Shown: piece after piece, positions 1-8,278 of the stretch
How the letters are laid out: each line of letters starts with the position of its first letter
How positions within the stretch are numbered: the stretch's first letter is position 1
From: Pirellulales bacterium
GTDB lineage: Bacteria > Planctomycetota > Planctomycetia > Pirellulales > S012-138
DNA length: 64,000 nucleotides
NCBI GenBank assembly: GCA_028066245.1
Contig: JALCBR010000005.1
Span: 42,977-106,976 of the forward strand
Reading direction: 5' to 3'
Program-made: the position numbers and the translations under genes
Notes under the pieces: generated by a model
Told to the model about the DNA's origin: nothing
The model's database searches: none
Seen by the model: only the letters and a program-made list of their open reading frames with translations

Positions 1-316
1 CGATCACACGGCCGCTTTGACCCACCTTTTGCGAAAGGATGTAGCAGGCTTTGCCCGAACCGGAACCGAGGTCAATGACAACATCTCCGGGGATGGCGTA
101 TTTGGCCGGATCACCGCAACCATAATCTTTCTCAACAATTTCACTGGGGAGCAATTCGAGCAATGCCGGATCATAGGTTGTGGCCGCGCAACAAAGTCCA
201 GCTTCAACTTCGCTTGCACCTTTTGCGTAGCGATCTCGGACCGCATGTTCCAAGGAAACATCTTCAGGCGAACCATCCGCTACCGATTCTTTATCAAGCG
301 CTGTGTCTACGCTCAT
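1..316 (-). CDS. SAM-dependent methyltransferase, ArsM-like (3' part beyond the window)
   Basis: The reading frame starts at the ATG at 316 and runs off the left edge without a stop, so only the first 105 residues are present. They contain an N-terminal stretch with adjacent cysteines (GLCCAA), the phrase DYGCGDP and the SAM-binding glycine loop VIDLGSGSGK. This order (Cys pair, YGCGDP, then motif I) is what I know from arsenite methyltransferase-like class I methyltransferases. The likely role is methyl transfer from S-adenosylmethionine in the cytoplasm. The substrate cannot be fixed, because the catalytic cysteines and acceptor site of this family lie downstream of the visible part. It lies on the same strand as the sigma/anti-sigma pair above it but is separated by about 100 bases. 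Confidence 0.75.
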   Translation of the reverse strand, partial: MSVDTALDKESVADGSPEDVSLEHAVRDRYAKGASEVEAGLCCAATTYDPALLELLPSEIVEKDYGCGDPAKYAIPGDVVIDLGSGSGKACYILSQKVGQSGRVI

Positions 317-413
317 GCCAATACTCCACCGGTCATCTCTTGTTGAACGTTACGCCGGTCATTGGGCAACCGGCAATTGACTGCTTGCGTTGGGGCGAAC
401 ACCACACAACCCA

Positions 414-701
414 TTATTCTTCACGCCCGCCAGCGTCATTCTTGCGAGTGTAATCTCGGACTGCCGTACGAATGCGTTCTCGGCCCTCCTGGGAAAGCTC
501 CGATCCTGGCGAGCAATCGTCCTCATTAATCCGCTTGGCAAGCTGCTGGCACGCCTGCTGAATTCGGCGAATGTCACGTAGAAACCCTCGGCAGAGCTTG
601 CACATCAAGACGTGCATTATGAGATTGAACCGTTGCCAGAGCGAGAGTTTCTCGTCCAACGAACGCGAGGCCATCTCTGCAATTTGCCGACAGTTGAACA
701 T
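414..701 (-). CDS. Zinc-finger anti-sigma-like protein paired with the ECF sigma factor
   Basis: A 95-residue protein starting with FNCRQIAEM and carrying HVLMCKLC, a textbook HxxxCxxC motif of zinc-binding anti-sigma (ZAS) domains, within the first 40 residues. The remainder is basic and helical, with no membrane segment, so it should act in the cytoplasm. It begins 15 bases after the stop of the sigma gene at 717-1292 and is certainly cotranscribed with it. Inference: it binds and restrains that sigma factor. Short soluble ZAS proteins next to ECF genes are common in planctomycetes. The ATG at 701 is chosen because the nearer upstream ATG (711) is in another frame. Confidence 0.8.
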   Translation of the reverse strand: MFNCRQIAEMASRSLDEKLSLWQRFNLIMHVLMCKLCRGFLRDIRRIQQACQQLAKRINEDDCSPGSELSQEGRERIRTAVRDYTRKNDAGGREE

Positions 702-716
702 CGGTGGTCATGCGCT

Positions 717-1292
717 TCAGGGTTGCCAGCGTAACTTAAGGCAATTTGAGAGCCGCATCCGTGCTCGCGACAACAATACCCAAAGGTTTGACGGCGAAAC
801 TTGCAGTTCCTGACAGATTTCTTGTGTATTTAGCCCATCCAATTCTCGCAGCGCGAAGACGTCAGCTTGGCGCTGCGGAATACCTTGCATACAAGATTTA
901 AGGATTTCCCAAAATTCGGCCTGCTCCAAGGCGGAATCTGGAGTGGGACCAAAGATGCGCGGGTCACTGCGCCAGTGTCCGCGGCGATCAAACAGTTGGC
1001 CGGAAATGTCCGTGCTGTTGTCATCGTGTTCGGACGTTACGGATCGTTGTCGCTTACGAACCAAATCGATGATCTTTCGCTTCAGGATCCCCAGGAGCCA
1101 AGCTTTTTCTGCACCAGCTCCCGAATACTGATCCGCATGTTTGAGCGCGGCGACAAAAGTATCTTGGACAGCATCCTCCGCAGCCTGATCCTCGCGGAGA
1201 CGTGACTTTGCGTACCGAAAAAGAAAGTCGCCGTACTCGTCCACCCAGCGAAGCGGATCTGTCTTCGGCGATGATTCTTGAGCTTGATTCAT
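717..1292 (-). CDS. ECF-type RNA polymerase sigma factor
   Basis: A 191-residue protein of typical ECF length. Sigma region 2 covers about residues 20-90 (FLFRYAKSRL, then EDAVQDTFVAAL, then AWLLGILKRKIIDLVRK). Region 4 covers about 135-188 (GIPQRQADVFALRELDGL, then TQEICQELQVSPSNLWVLLSRARMRL with only short quotes here), ending in a helix-turn-helix for the -35 element. It directs RNA polymerase to a specific promoter set. The linker between regions 2 and 4 is longer than usual (about 45 residues, rich in D, R and S). It is followed by its ZAS partner at 414-701. The 216 bases upstream (1293-1508) should hold its promoter, but I see no convincing element there. Confidence 0.92.
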   Translation of the reverse strand: MNQAQESSPKTDPLRWVDEYGDFLFRYAKSRLREDQAAEDAVQDTFVAALKHADQYSGAGAEKAWLLGILKRKIIDLVRKRQRSVTSEHDDNSTDISGQLFDRRGHWRSDPRIFGPTPDSALEQAEFWEILKSCMQGIPQRQADVFALRELDGLNTQEICQELQVSPSNLWVLLSRARMRLSNCLKLRWQP

Positions 1293-1508
1293 GTTGAAAT
1301 GAACTGCGTCGCTTCATCTTCCTGACCAGGCAAGGGAATCGTACCAAGCGGGCGCAGTGAGGGAAACCATTCTGAAGCTCACTCAGCGTTGGACGCGTTT
1401 GCTACGTTCCATTGTGTTGTGGTATTCACAGTAGGGATGCGATTCATAGAGTGATCTCGTTACGATCTGTGAATCCAAGCACACAGCGGAACAGCTGCTA
1501 AATTTATT

Positions 1509-2393
1509 CTATGACTTGGACGACCTTCGCGACTTGGCGGATTTGTCATTTAAGTTCCAATCGTAGTCGAGGAACTTAAGCCGTACCGCGCCGCTGTGAG
1601 CCATGCGTTGGGAGGTTGCGTCGGGAAGGTACGGCGCGATTTGCCGTAAACGCTCAGCCGTGGAACCACCAAAGTCCGCTCCGAACCAATCGAGGATCGG
1701 CGAGACATACAATGTCTCCCGAGTTGGGTCCGCCTGAAACTTCGACCGATCTGCGAAGAACGCTTTTGCGTTAGCCGTCAACTGTTCTTCCAAGGCGTCA
1801 GGTGTGTATGCCTGAGCCAGCAAACGCGGGCAACCAATCGACGCGCAAACGATCGCGAAGTGAATTCGTGGCTCGCCTAGCTTTCGGAGCACGGCGTGTT
1901 CGATATCGTCCAACGAGTATTCTTTGCCGTCTACACGCACTTTCAGGTTCTTCCAGATGTTGTAACCAAACAGAGATGACGTATGGTCGCGAATGCTCTT
2001 GGTGGGATACTCTCGCAGGATGCCTTTGACTGTGATCGCGTTATAGGCATTGATCCAATAGGCCAGTGTGACGCGCTTATCGATCCTGTCTGCCATTGTT
2101 GCGGCTGAGAGATGCACCAGATATTGATCGAGCTTCTGCTGATCAGTTGCAGATTTCTTCCAAGCCTGATAGTCGACCATGCCGCGATCATCAACGTATT
2201 TCTCAAGTAGAGCATCCCAGGTGGTGTGCTGGATTCTCTCGATGGGAATGCGCTGCCGAGCCGGAACAGTCGCTCCCACATAGACATCTTTGGCTGCCGC
2301 GGTTCCATAGCTGGCAAGGCTTGCCGCTAGCGTTACACCGATCAGGGAGAGCGTGGCCAGGTACATGCGAATCGCGATGAGAATCGACATCAT
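1509..2393 (-). CDS. DUF547 domain-containing exported protein
   Basis: A 294-residue protein with an N-terminal signal segment (about residues 8-33, ending SYGTAAA) followed by a DUF547 domain. Family marks seen are ITVKGILREYP, RDHTSSLFGYNIW, LDDIEHAVLRKLGEPRIHFAIVCAS in pieces, and GCPRLLAQAY. The biochemical role of DUF547 is not established; homologs are exported proteins in many bacteria and plants. Two tandem ATGs are possible starts (2393 and 2390), with AAAGGA just upstream favouring the second. The C-terminal tail is short and basic (KSAKSRRSSKS). It sits downstream of the zinc-ribbon/CBS gene with a 214-base gap, so it is probably a separate unit. Confidence 0.88.
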   Translation of the reverse strand: MMSILIAIRMYLATLSLIGVTLAASLASYGTAAAKDVYVGATVPARQRIPIERIQHTTWDALLEKYVDDRGMVDYQAWKKSATDQQKLDQYLVHLSAATMADRIDKRVTLAYWINAYNAITVKGILREYPTKSIRDHTSSLFGYNIWKNLKVRVDGKEYSLDDIEHAVLRKLGEPRIHFAIVCASIGCPRLLAQAYTPDALEEQLTANAKAFFADRSKFQADPTRETLYVSPILDWFGADFGGSTAERLRQIAPYLPDATSQRMAHSGAVRLKFLDYDWNLNDKSAKSRRSSKS

Positions 2394-2607
2394 CGAATCC
2401 TTTCAATGATTGTTGAGCAAGGCGAGAACTTCTCGAGCAAGCACGTCGACGACGGGGAGCTCGCCGTTTCCTGACGCAAAAAAAACAGCCGATCTCGCGA
2501 GCGTATTTCTCGCAACACTGCGTCTGTGAGAGAAGTCACGCGCAGGTGTGATAGCGATGAAGTGACAGCCCACTCGGCGGCGAGCAGCGCTTGATTGCTG
2601 ATCGCGT

Positions 2608-3132
2608 TTAAGAATCCTGAGCACCGACGAGATCTTCGGTGATTCGCCCGAGCACATCACGCACAGAGACGATACCGTGGACGTGGCCTTCCTCGTCAAC
2701 TGTGGGGATGTGCCGGTAGCCGCCAACATCCATCTTGTGCAGTGCGAAAGCTAGCTTGGACTCCGGCGTGAGCGTCTCCGGGTTGGGTGTCATAAAATCC
2801 GCGACAGGTTTGTCGAAGTGTTCGGCGGATTCGGAATTGAGCCGCATCAACGCATCACGTTCGCTGAAGATGCCCACCAGTTGATCGCCCTCGACAACAA
2901 GCACAACCCCAATAGACTTTTCTACCAGCAGTTTCAGGCATTCGCCGACGGTCTTGTCTGGCGTCACGGTAATGGGATTTGTGTTTTCCAAACGCGAAAG
3001 CCGCTCCCGATGCAAGGTGCGATCAACGCTAGATACAGCGCGCGGCTTGCTTAACTCAACCAGGGATTGCTGACACTCCTCGCATGTGTCAGCACCTTCA
3101 ATATTCTCGTAGCCGCAGTAGGGGCATTTCAT
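2608..3132 (-). CDS. Zinc-ribbon plus tandem CBS-domain protein
   Basis: A 174-residue protein. Residues 1-22 form a zinc ribbon (CPYCGYENIEGADTCEEC, two CxxC pairs). Two CBS domains follow, at about 50-105 (VGECLKLLVEKSIGVVLVV, GIFSERDALMRL) and 115-170 (GGYRHIPTVDEEG, GIVSVRDVL). CBS pairs bind adenosyl ligands such as AMP, ATP or SAM and act as energy sensors. The ATG at 3132 is preferred to the longer open frame (to 3180) because AAAGG lies 8 bases before it and the zinc ribbon begins at once. It is the last gene of the oxidoreductase set at 3260-6256. Inference: it reports nucleotide state to that enzyme; its ligand and partner are unknown. Confidence 0.88.
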   Translation of the reverse strand: MKCPYCGYENIEGADTCEECQQSLVELSKPRAVSSVDRTLHRERLSRLENTNPITVTPDKTVGECLKLLVEKSIGVVLVVEGDQLVGIFSERDALMRLNSESAEHFDKPVADFMTPNPETLTPESKLAFALHKMDVGGYRHIPTVDEEGHVHGIVSVRDVLGRITEDLVGAQDS

Positions 3133-3259
3133 CGCTTGACCTTTGAGTGTCCTCAGACTTGAAGGGCACGAGTCATCCACACTTACAGCATAACCTTCAC
3201 AACATATACGGCCTTTGGCCAGTTAGCGGGCGATGCAATCACGCCAATGACGAACATTT

Positions 3260-4294
3260 CTAGGCAGACTCAGCTTCCACCTTCCACGTTTCTCCAGATG
3301 TGAACAGCGCTTCCAGGTCTCCCTTGCCACGCTTTTCGATCGCGTCAGCGATCTGATTGTCCATCCGTTCATCGTAGACGGGACGTTCAACGGCGCGGAA
3401 CACGCCGATGGGTTCCGGAAATTCCGGATAGCGCATGCGGCTCAGCAAATAAGCCAAGCTTGGCTCGGGGGCTTTTTCATCGTGGAACAGCAGGTCATCC
3501 TCACTGATGCCTTTGCCCAGTTCGACGATTTCTGGATCCATGCCATTGAGTCGAATGCCTTTGTTGCGATCTTTGCCGAAGATCAATGGTTTGCCGTGCT
3601 CGATCTCGATCACGGTGTCCTGTTTGGTATTGCGGTCCGTGGCATAGTTGAACGCGCCATCATTGAAAACGTTGCAGTTTTGGTAGACCTCAACAAAGGC
3701 CGTGCCTTTGTGTTCGGCAGCTCGCTTGAGCGTTTCACCCAAGTGCTTGATGTGCACGTCAATGCTGCGAGCGACAAACGTTGCTTCACAGCCGATAGCG
3801 ACGGAGAGCGGATAGACGGGATTATCAACCGATCCAAACGGAGTGCTCTTGGTGATCTTACCCAAGGGCGACGTGGGCGAGTACTGCCCTTTGGTCAATC
3901 CGTAAATCTGGTTGTTGAAGAGGACAATGTTGATGTCCAAGTTGCGACGAATGGCGTGCATCAAGTGATTTCCACCGATGGACAGCGCATCGCCGTCTCC
4001 AGTGATCACCCAGACAAAGAGCTCTGGGCGAGCGCATTTGACGCCGGTGGCGACAGCGGGCGCTCGACCATGGATTGAATGGATACCGTAGGTGTTCATG
4101 TAGTACGGAAACCGGCTGGAGCAGCCGATGCCGGATACGAACACAGTGTCTTCTCGCGGAACGCCGATCTGCGGCAAGACTTTCTTCATCTGCGCGAGAA
4201 TGGAGTAATCTCCGCAACCCGGACACCAACGAACATCTTGATCACTGGCGAAGTCAGTGGACTTAAGGACCGGCAACGATGTATCTGAGCTCAT
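3260..4294 (-). CDS. korB: 2-oxoacid:ferredoxin oxidoreductase, beta subunit
   Basis: A 344-residue thiamine-diphosphate subunit. CPGCG lies at residues 24-28 and the TPP/Mg motif GDGDALSIGG starts at about 99, followed by FNNQIYGLTKGQYSPTSP, which is characteristic of KorB and related 2-oxoacid oxidoreductases. With the alpha subunit it converts a 2-oxoacid (probably 2-oxoglutarate) and CoA to acyl-CoA and CO2 while reducing ferredoxin, in the cytoplasm. It follows korA after about 105 bases. Start choice is open: the ATG at 4294 fits family length, but a TTG at 4324 has a better Shine-Dalgarno (AGGGA, 7 bases away) and would add ten residues. Assignment to 2-oxoglutarate rather than pyruvate rests on the KorA/KorB two-subunit layout. 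Confidence 0.93.
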   Translation of the reverse strand: MSSDTSLPVLKSTDFASDQDVRWCPGCGDYSILAQMKKVLPQIGVPREDTVFVSGIGCSSRFPYYMNTYGIHSIHGRAPAVATGVKCARPELFVWVITGDGDALSIGGNHLMHAIRRNLDINIVLFNNQIYGLTKGQYSPTSPLGKITKSTPFGSVDNPVYPLSVAIGCEATFVARSIDVHIKHLGETLKRAAEHKGTAFVEVYQNCNVFNDGAFNYATDRNTKQDTVIEIEHGKPLIFGKDRNKGIRLNGMDPEIVELGKGISEDDLLFHDEKAPEPSLAYLLSRMRYPEFPEPIGVFRAVERPVYDERMDNQIADAIEKRGKGDLEALFTSGETWKVEAESA

Positions 4295-4399
4295 GGTCTT
4301 GGTGATCCAATGGGATCTGGTCAAAGTGATTTCCCTGGCTGAGTGATCTCAGTCAGCAGGGTTTGAGGGCGTGGTCATGGCCAAGTCAGGCATCCTCGA

Positions 4400-6256
4400 T
4401 CAGTTGGCAAGGATTTCCTCCACCGCTTCAACGATTTCGCTCACGGCAAACGGCTTCCCTTGCACTTTATTCAATCCTTGGGCATCAACAAGAAATTCTG
4501 AGCGAATCAATGTTCTCAACTGGCCATTGTTGAGTTCCGGGATCAGGACTGTGTCGTACTGCTTCAGCAACTCGCCGAGATTGGACGGGAAGGGGTACAG
4601 GTGCCGCAAGTGTGCGTGGGCAACACTAGCGCCTTGTTCCTTCAAGCGGTTCGTCGCCGTATTGCACGAACCAAACGTGCCACCCCAGCTCAACAACAGC
4701 ACCTTGCCCTGCTCCACACCGTTGACTTCCTGAGCGGGAATTGTCTGGGCAACGTTGGCAATTTTCTGCGCCCTGATATCCGTCATCTTCTGGTGGTTAA
4801 GTGGGTCATACGAGACGTTACCCGTGATATGCTGCTTTTCCAATCCGCCAATTCGATGCATCAAGCCAGGCGTTCCTGGAACTGCCCAGGGACGTGCAAG
4901 GTACTCATCCCTGGCATAAGGCTGGAACTCGTCGCCATTTTGAAGTGCGTTCGCATATTTGACGTTGATCTTAGGAAGATCCGCGACGTTGGGCAGCTTC
5001 CACGGTTCCGATCCGTTGGCGATATAGCCATCGGTCAACACCATCACAGGTATCATGAATTGCGTAGCGATTCGCCAGGCTTCGATGGCGACATCGAAAC
5101 AATCCGCAGGACTGCGGGCAGCGATCACCGGCATCGGGCACTCGCCATTTCGGCCGAAGATTGCCTGGAACAAGTCAGCTTGCTCGGTCTTTGTCGGCAA
5201 GCCTGTGCTGGGGCCGCCGCGCTGCACATTGACAACAATCATCGGCAACTCGGTCATCACCGCCAATCCCATGGCTTCGCCCTTGAGAGCAATGCCGGGA
5301 CCGCTGGAGGCGGTGACACCCATTGAGCCGGCGAACGCAGCGCCGATGGTTGCCGTGACCGCTGCAATCTCATCTTCCGCTTGAAACGTCCGAACACCAA
5401 AAGACTTGTGGCGGGACAGCTCGTGCAAGATATCACTGGCAGGGGTGATCGGATATGTGCCGTAGAATAAGTCACAGCCGCTTTGAACTGATGCGGTCAC
5501 CAACCCCCAAGCGAGCGCCTGGTTGCCCATCATATTGCGATATTGACCTGGCTGCAGCGTGGCCTTGTCGACGCGGAAATGGCTATGGAAAGCTTCCGTC
5601 GTTTCACCGTAGTTGTAGCCGGCATGTAGAGCACTGCGATTGGCCTCCGCGACATCAGGCTTGCTCGAGAACTTACTTTCGATGAACCGTAATGTGGGAT
5701 CCAGCGGCCGGTTATAGAGCCAAAACACCAACCCCATCGCAAAGAAGTTGCGGCAACGGTCGGCGTCGCGCCCAGATAAACCGGTCTCCGCGACAGCCAG
5801 CCGCGTGAGTTTGGTCATCTCGACTTCAAACACCTGGAAGCCGGAGATGCTTCCATCTTCTAATGGGTTGGCGTCGATCGCAGCTAGCTTGAACTCCTTC
5901 TCCGTGAAGGAATCTTTGTTAACGATCAGGATACCGCCATCAACCAGGTCACTCAGGTTAGTGACCAATGCAGCCGGGTTCATCGCCACCAGGGCGTCAA
6001 CGGAGTCCCCCGGCGTAAAAATCTCACGGCTGGCAAAGTGAATCTGGAAACCACTCACGCCTGCGCGCGTTCCGCGTGGAGCGCGAATCTCGGCAGGGAA
6101 GTCCGGGAAGGTGGCAATGTCATTGCCAATCAAGGCGGACGTGTTGGTCAATTGGGTCCCAGCCAACTGCATACCATCGCCAGAGTCACCGCAGAATCGA
6201 ACAGTCGCGGCATCCAGCTCTTTGATTGGCTTCTTTGAATTTGTCGTGGTGGACAT
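4400..6256 (-). CDS. korA: 2-oxoacid:ferredoxin oxidoreductase, alpha subunit (gamma-alpha fusion)
   Basis: A 618-residue fusion. Residues 1-230 are the gamma-type domain (GDSGDGM at 23-29, PAEIRAPRGTRAGVSGFQI). Residues 243-618 are the alpha (pyrimidine-binding) domain with YPITPAS at 268-274 and QRGGPSTGLPTKTEQADL, which is diagnostic of KorA. It works with KorB at 3260-4294 as a CO2-releasing, ferredoxin-reducing 2-oxoacid dehydrogenase, part of an oxidative or reductive TCA step. It has the usual fused length for bacterial KorA. The 240 bases between it and the upstream CBS gene hold a hairpin and a direct repeat (separate entry) that could control its expression. Confidence 0.94.
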   Translation of the reverse strand: MSTTTNSKKPIKELDAATVRFCGDSGDGMQLAGTQLTNTSALIGNDIATFPDFPAEIRAPRGTRAGVSGFQIHFASREIFTPGDSVDALVAMNPAALVTNLSDLVDGGILIVNKDSFTEKEFKLAAIDANPLEDGSISGFQVFEVEMTKLTRLAVAETGLSGRDADRCRNFFAMGLVFWLYNRPLDPTLRFIESKFSSKPDVAEANRSALHAGYNYGETTEAFHSHFRVDKATLQPGQYRNMMGNQALAWGLVTASVQSGCDLFYGTYPITPASDILHELSRHKSFGVRTFQAEDEIAAVTATIGAAFAGSMGVTASSGPGIALKGEAMGLAVMTELPMIVVNVQRGGPSTGLPTKTEQADLFQAIFGRNGECPMPVIAARSPADCFDVAIEAWRIATQFMIPVMVLTDGYIANGSEPWKLPNVADLPKINVKYANALQNGDEFQPYARDEYLARPWAVPGTPGLMHRIGGLEKQHITGNVSYDPLNHQKMTDIRAQKIANVAQTIPAQEVNGVEQGKVLLLSWGGTFGSCNTATNRLKEQGASVAHAHLRHLYPFPSNLGELLKQYDTVLIPELNNGQLRTLIRSEFLVDAQGLNKVQGKPFAVSEIVEAVEEILAN

Positions 6257-6332
6257 GATTCCTGAGTGTGGTTTCGCTAGCGAAAGCGTGCCGGCTCTTT
6301 GCCGCGGTCACTACTGTTCGCACGAAAGTGTA

Positions 6333-6418
6333 GGATGATTCAAGCTTGTGGCGACAACCAACGAAAAGCAGCGCGTGGATGAATTTTCGTTGGACGTCCC
6401 TAAGGGATGATTCAAGCT
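6333..6418 (-). promoter_or_regulatory. Direct repeat flanking a 10-bp hairpin upstream of korA
   Basis: GGATGATTCAAGCT occurs at 6333-6346 and again at 6405-6418, 72 bases apart; similarity continues a few bases (GTGGCGA versus GGGGCGA). Between the copies a perfect inverted repeat, CCAACGAAAA (6358-6367) and TTTTCGTTGG (6384-6393), encloses a 16-base loop. On the minus strand both repeats read AGCTTGAATCATCC. The block lies between the CBS gene ending at 6496 and the korA start at 6256. It may be a paired operator, a terminator/attenuator, or both. There is no clear U-run after the stem, so simple termination is not assured. Confidence 0.4.
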
Positions 6419-6495
6419 GGGGCGAGAAAGGCAATCGAATTCGTCGTATTCAGTTGTTGATTTTGCGGAGGTGGTTCAAACGGAAAAGGCCTGGG

Positions 6496-6996
6496 TCAAG
6501 CACCTTCTCGTTGCTCCATGGCGGGATTGGGTTGGGGGGAAAGGTTGTATACGGACTGCGGAAAGTGCTGGACTAGATAATGCACCAGCGACTTGACCGA
6601 CAAGATGCCAACTGGGCGACCGTTGCTATTGACAATCGGCAGCGTGCGGTACCCACCGTGGGACATCATCTTCACCGCGTCGGCGACGGTTGCAGAAGCG
6701 GCCAACTTGGCCGGATCTCGGGTCATCGCCTCGCTGATTGGGCCATCCAAGCTCGCCTGGGCTGCCATCAATCGCAGAGCGTCGCGCTCCGTGAAGATCC
6801 CGACCAGGCGTTCTCCTTCACAAACGAGCAAGCCGCCGGCGCGGCGGGCTTTGAGCAACTCAAAGACATCGCAAACAGAGACATCCGGCGCGACAATCAG
6901 GGGATCTTTCAATCCCGTCTGCTCGACAGTCTCGTTCGTCAGATTGAACTCAATATCCACAGAAACCGCCTCACCAGGACGAGAGTTAAGAGACAT
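6496..6996 (-). CDS. Tandem CBS-domain protein
   Basis: A 166-residue protein of two CBS domains, at about residues 30-85 (CDVFELLKARRAGGLLVCEG, GIFTERDALRLM) and 95-150 (ADAVKMMSHGGYRTLPIV, GILSVKSLVHYL). No other domain or membrane segment is present. Such stand-alone CBS pairs bind adenine nucleotides and regulate a partner. It is the first gene of the minus-strand set with korA, korB and the zinc-ribbon/CBS gene at 2608-3132. The two CBS proteins share the RDAL and GGYR(T/H)(L/I)P phrasing and are probably paralogs. Inference: both tune 2-oxoacid oxidation to energy charge. Confidence 0.9.
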   Translation of the reverse strand: MSLNSRPGEAVSVDIEFNLTNETVEQTGLKDPLIVAPDVSVCDVFELLKARRAGGLLVCEGERLVGIFTERDALRLMAAQASLDGPISEAMTRDPAKLAASATVADAVKMMSHGGYRTLPIVNSNGRPVGILSVKSLVHYLVQHFPQSVYNLSPQPNPAMEQREGA

Positions 6997-7085
6997 CCTG
7001 CAACGGTCGTTTGGGAGCGTGAAGCACTCAGGAACACGACACGTGCCCGCTTACGCTGTTTCTAACACGGAGTTGAAATAGTGAG

Positions 7086-7103
7086 AACGGGCAATTGCCC
7101 GTT
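7086..7103. terminator. Palindromic terminator, AACGGGCAATTGCCCGTT
   Basis: A perfect 18-base palindrome (9-bp stem) is followed on the plus strand by TTTCT, giving a five-T run counting the stem end, and preceded on that strand by no gene. It lies between the minus-strand gene ending at 7174 and the CBS gene starting at 6996. It therefore most likely ends transcription of the 7174-8028 gene, perhaps bidirectionally, and insulates the kor set. Confidence 0.6.
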
Positions 7104-7173
7104 TTTCTACGGTTTCAGGCGAATAGGCAGACCTGCGGCCACGTCATTCAAGCACCATGGCGTGAAGCCTATC

Positions 7174-8028
7174 CTACTCGTCAACAGGCCGGGGCGCTCT
7201 CGATTGAGCTTCTCGGTAGAAGCGTTCGAGGTCGATCCCCCCTTTCTGTTCCTCCTCCAACAGTTTCAATCGCATTTCCAACCGCTCGATCCGCTTGGCC
7301 ATGGCCGGGATTTTGTCCGTTGCGTCGGTGACCCGCCGTGGACGCGGCGCTTGCGGGTAGTTCAAGTGCCGCTGGAGGGCGGCAAAGAGGAGCATCGGAT
7401 CGCGACGGCGGTTGGCCAGAGCGATCTTCCCTTCTTTTTCGCCAAACAGCGGAGGCGGCGCGTCATCGCATGACTTTTGCTGCCGTTGTTGAACCTGACG
7501 GTAGTGCTGGCTGTAGATGTAAATCATGTCAGACAGCTCAATCAGGCCGATCTGCGTCTTGAACTGCTTGATGAAGTCTTGCCAGCTGGCATCAAAGATC
7601 GGATCAGCCTGCATCGCGTCGAGCCCACGACTATAGCGGAGCCGGTTGTGAGCGATGACCTCATACTGAAACAAGAAGATTCCCTGGACGCTTGCCCCCT
7701 CGGCCCGGAATTTCGCTTCGCGTTCGAGTATCAACAGTGCCAGATCGAAGTCGAACCGTCCCCGCTCATTCTCAGCTTCCTCGATCAAGTACGACTGAAA
7801 GGGCGTGAAATAGTGATGCAAGCGGGCCATTCCGGGGGCGAAAACTCCGTGTAACCTCAGCTCGGAACTGAGGAATTCAATGGCCATTGCCAGCTTGGCG
7901 GTCGCGAGAATCTCCTGTTTCACCACGGCTAGGACATCCTGCGTTGCCATGTTCTCGGTGATCCGCTCCGCCAGCGCGTGGAAGAAATAAGCCTGCTCCA
8001 CGTATTCTTCTTTTTCCAAGATCGGCAT
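7174..8028 (-). CDS. Conserved protein of unknown function, soluble, C-terminal coiled coil
   Basis: A 284-residue protein I associate with planctomycetes but cannot assign. It is largely helical, with no signal peptide or membrane segment. Visible features are TPFQSYLIEEAENERGRFDF, a central stretch rich in aromatic residues (MIYIYSQHYRQV), a short PPLFGEKEG linker and a C-terminal coiled coil (about 242-265, AMAKRIERLEMRLKLLEEEQ). The start ATG has no closer alternative. It is transcribed away from ribBA, with a shared 250-base upstream region, and ends before the palindromic terminator at 7086. No catalytic motif was seen. Confidence 0.8.
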   Translation of the reverse strand: MPILEKEEYVEQAYFFHALAERITENMATQDVLAVVKQEILATAKLAMAIEFLSSELRLHGVFAPGMARLHHYFTPFQSYLIEEAENERGRFDFDLALLILEREAKFRAEGASVQGIFLFQYEVIAHNRLRYSRGLDAMQADPIFDASWQDFIKQFKTQIGLIELSDMIYIYSQHYRQVQQRQQKSCDDAPPPLFGEKEGKIALANRRRDPMLLFAALQRHLNYPQAPRPRRVTDATDKIPAMAKRIERLEMRLKLLEEEQKGGIDLERFYREAQSRAPRPVDE

Positions 8029-8278
8029 CGGAAGGAGCAGCGGGGAAAGCAGGGTCAGGAATGGATCAAAGGTTCACGCTTGAGAATGCGACTTTTCGGG
8101 GCACTGACTTGTGGAAGACAGCGACTTTGCAGTCCATCGGTCGCCCAGAGCGGGAGTCACTGGATCGAACGCAAGGCTAGTTCGCCGCGAGCGTCCTTCT
8201 ATAATAGCGTTGATCGACCTTCCGCCGGGTATTCGTCGCCGTTTTTCACCAGTCCCGATTTAGCCGTTCACGCACGAC

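Noticed and set aside
2403..2729. Minus-strand frame of 108 codons overlapping the zinc-ribbon/CBS gene
   Set aside because: Its end (LPVVDVLAREVLALL) looks protein-like, but it overlaps a certain gene by 120 bases and has no ribosome site or recognised family.
8029..8278. FMN riboswitch or promoter upstream of ribBA
   Set aside because: The conserved FMN-riboswitch blocks are absent. TATAAT at 8200-8205 is perfect, but no -35 lies at 16-18 bases, so I do not call it.
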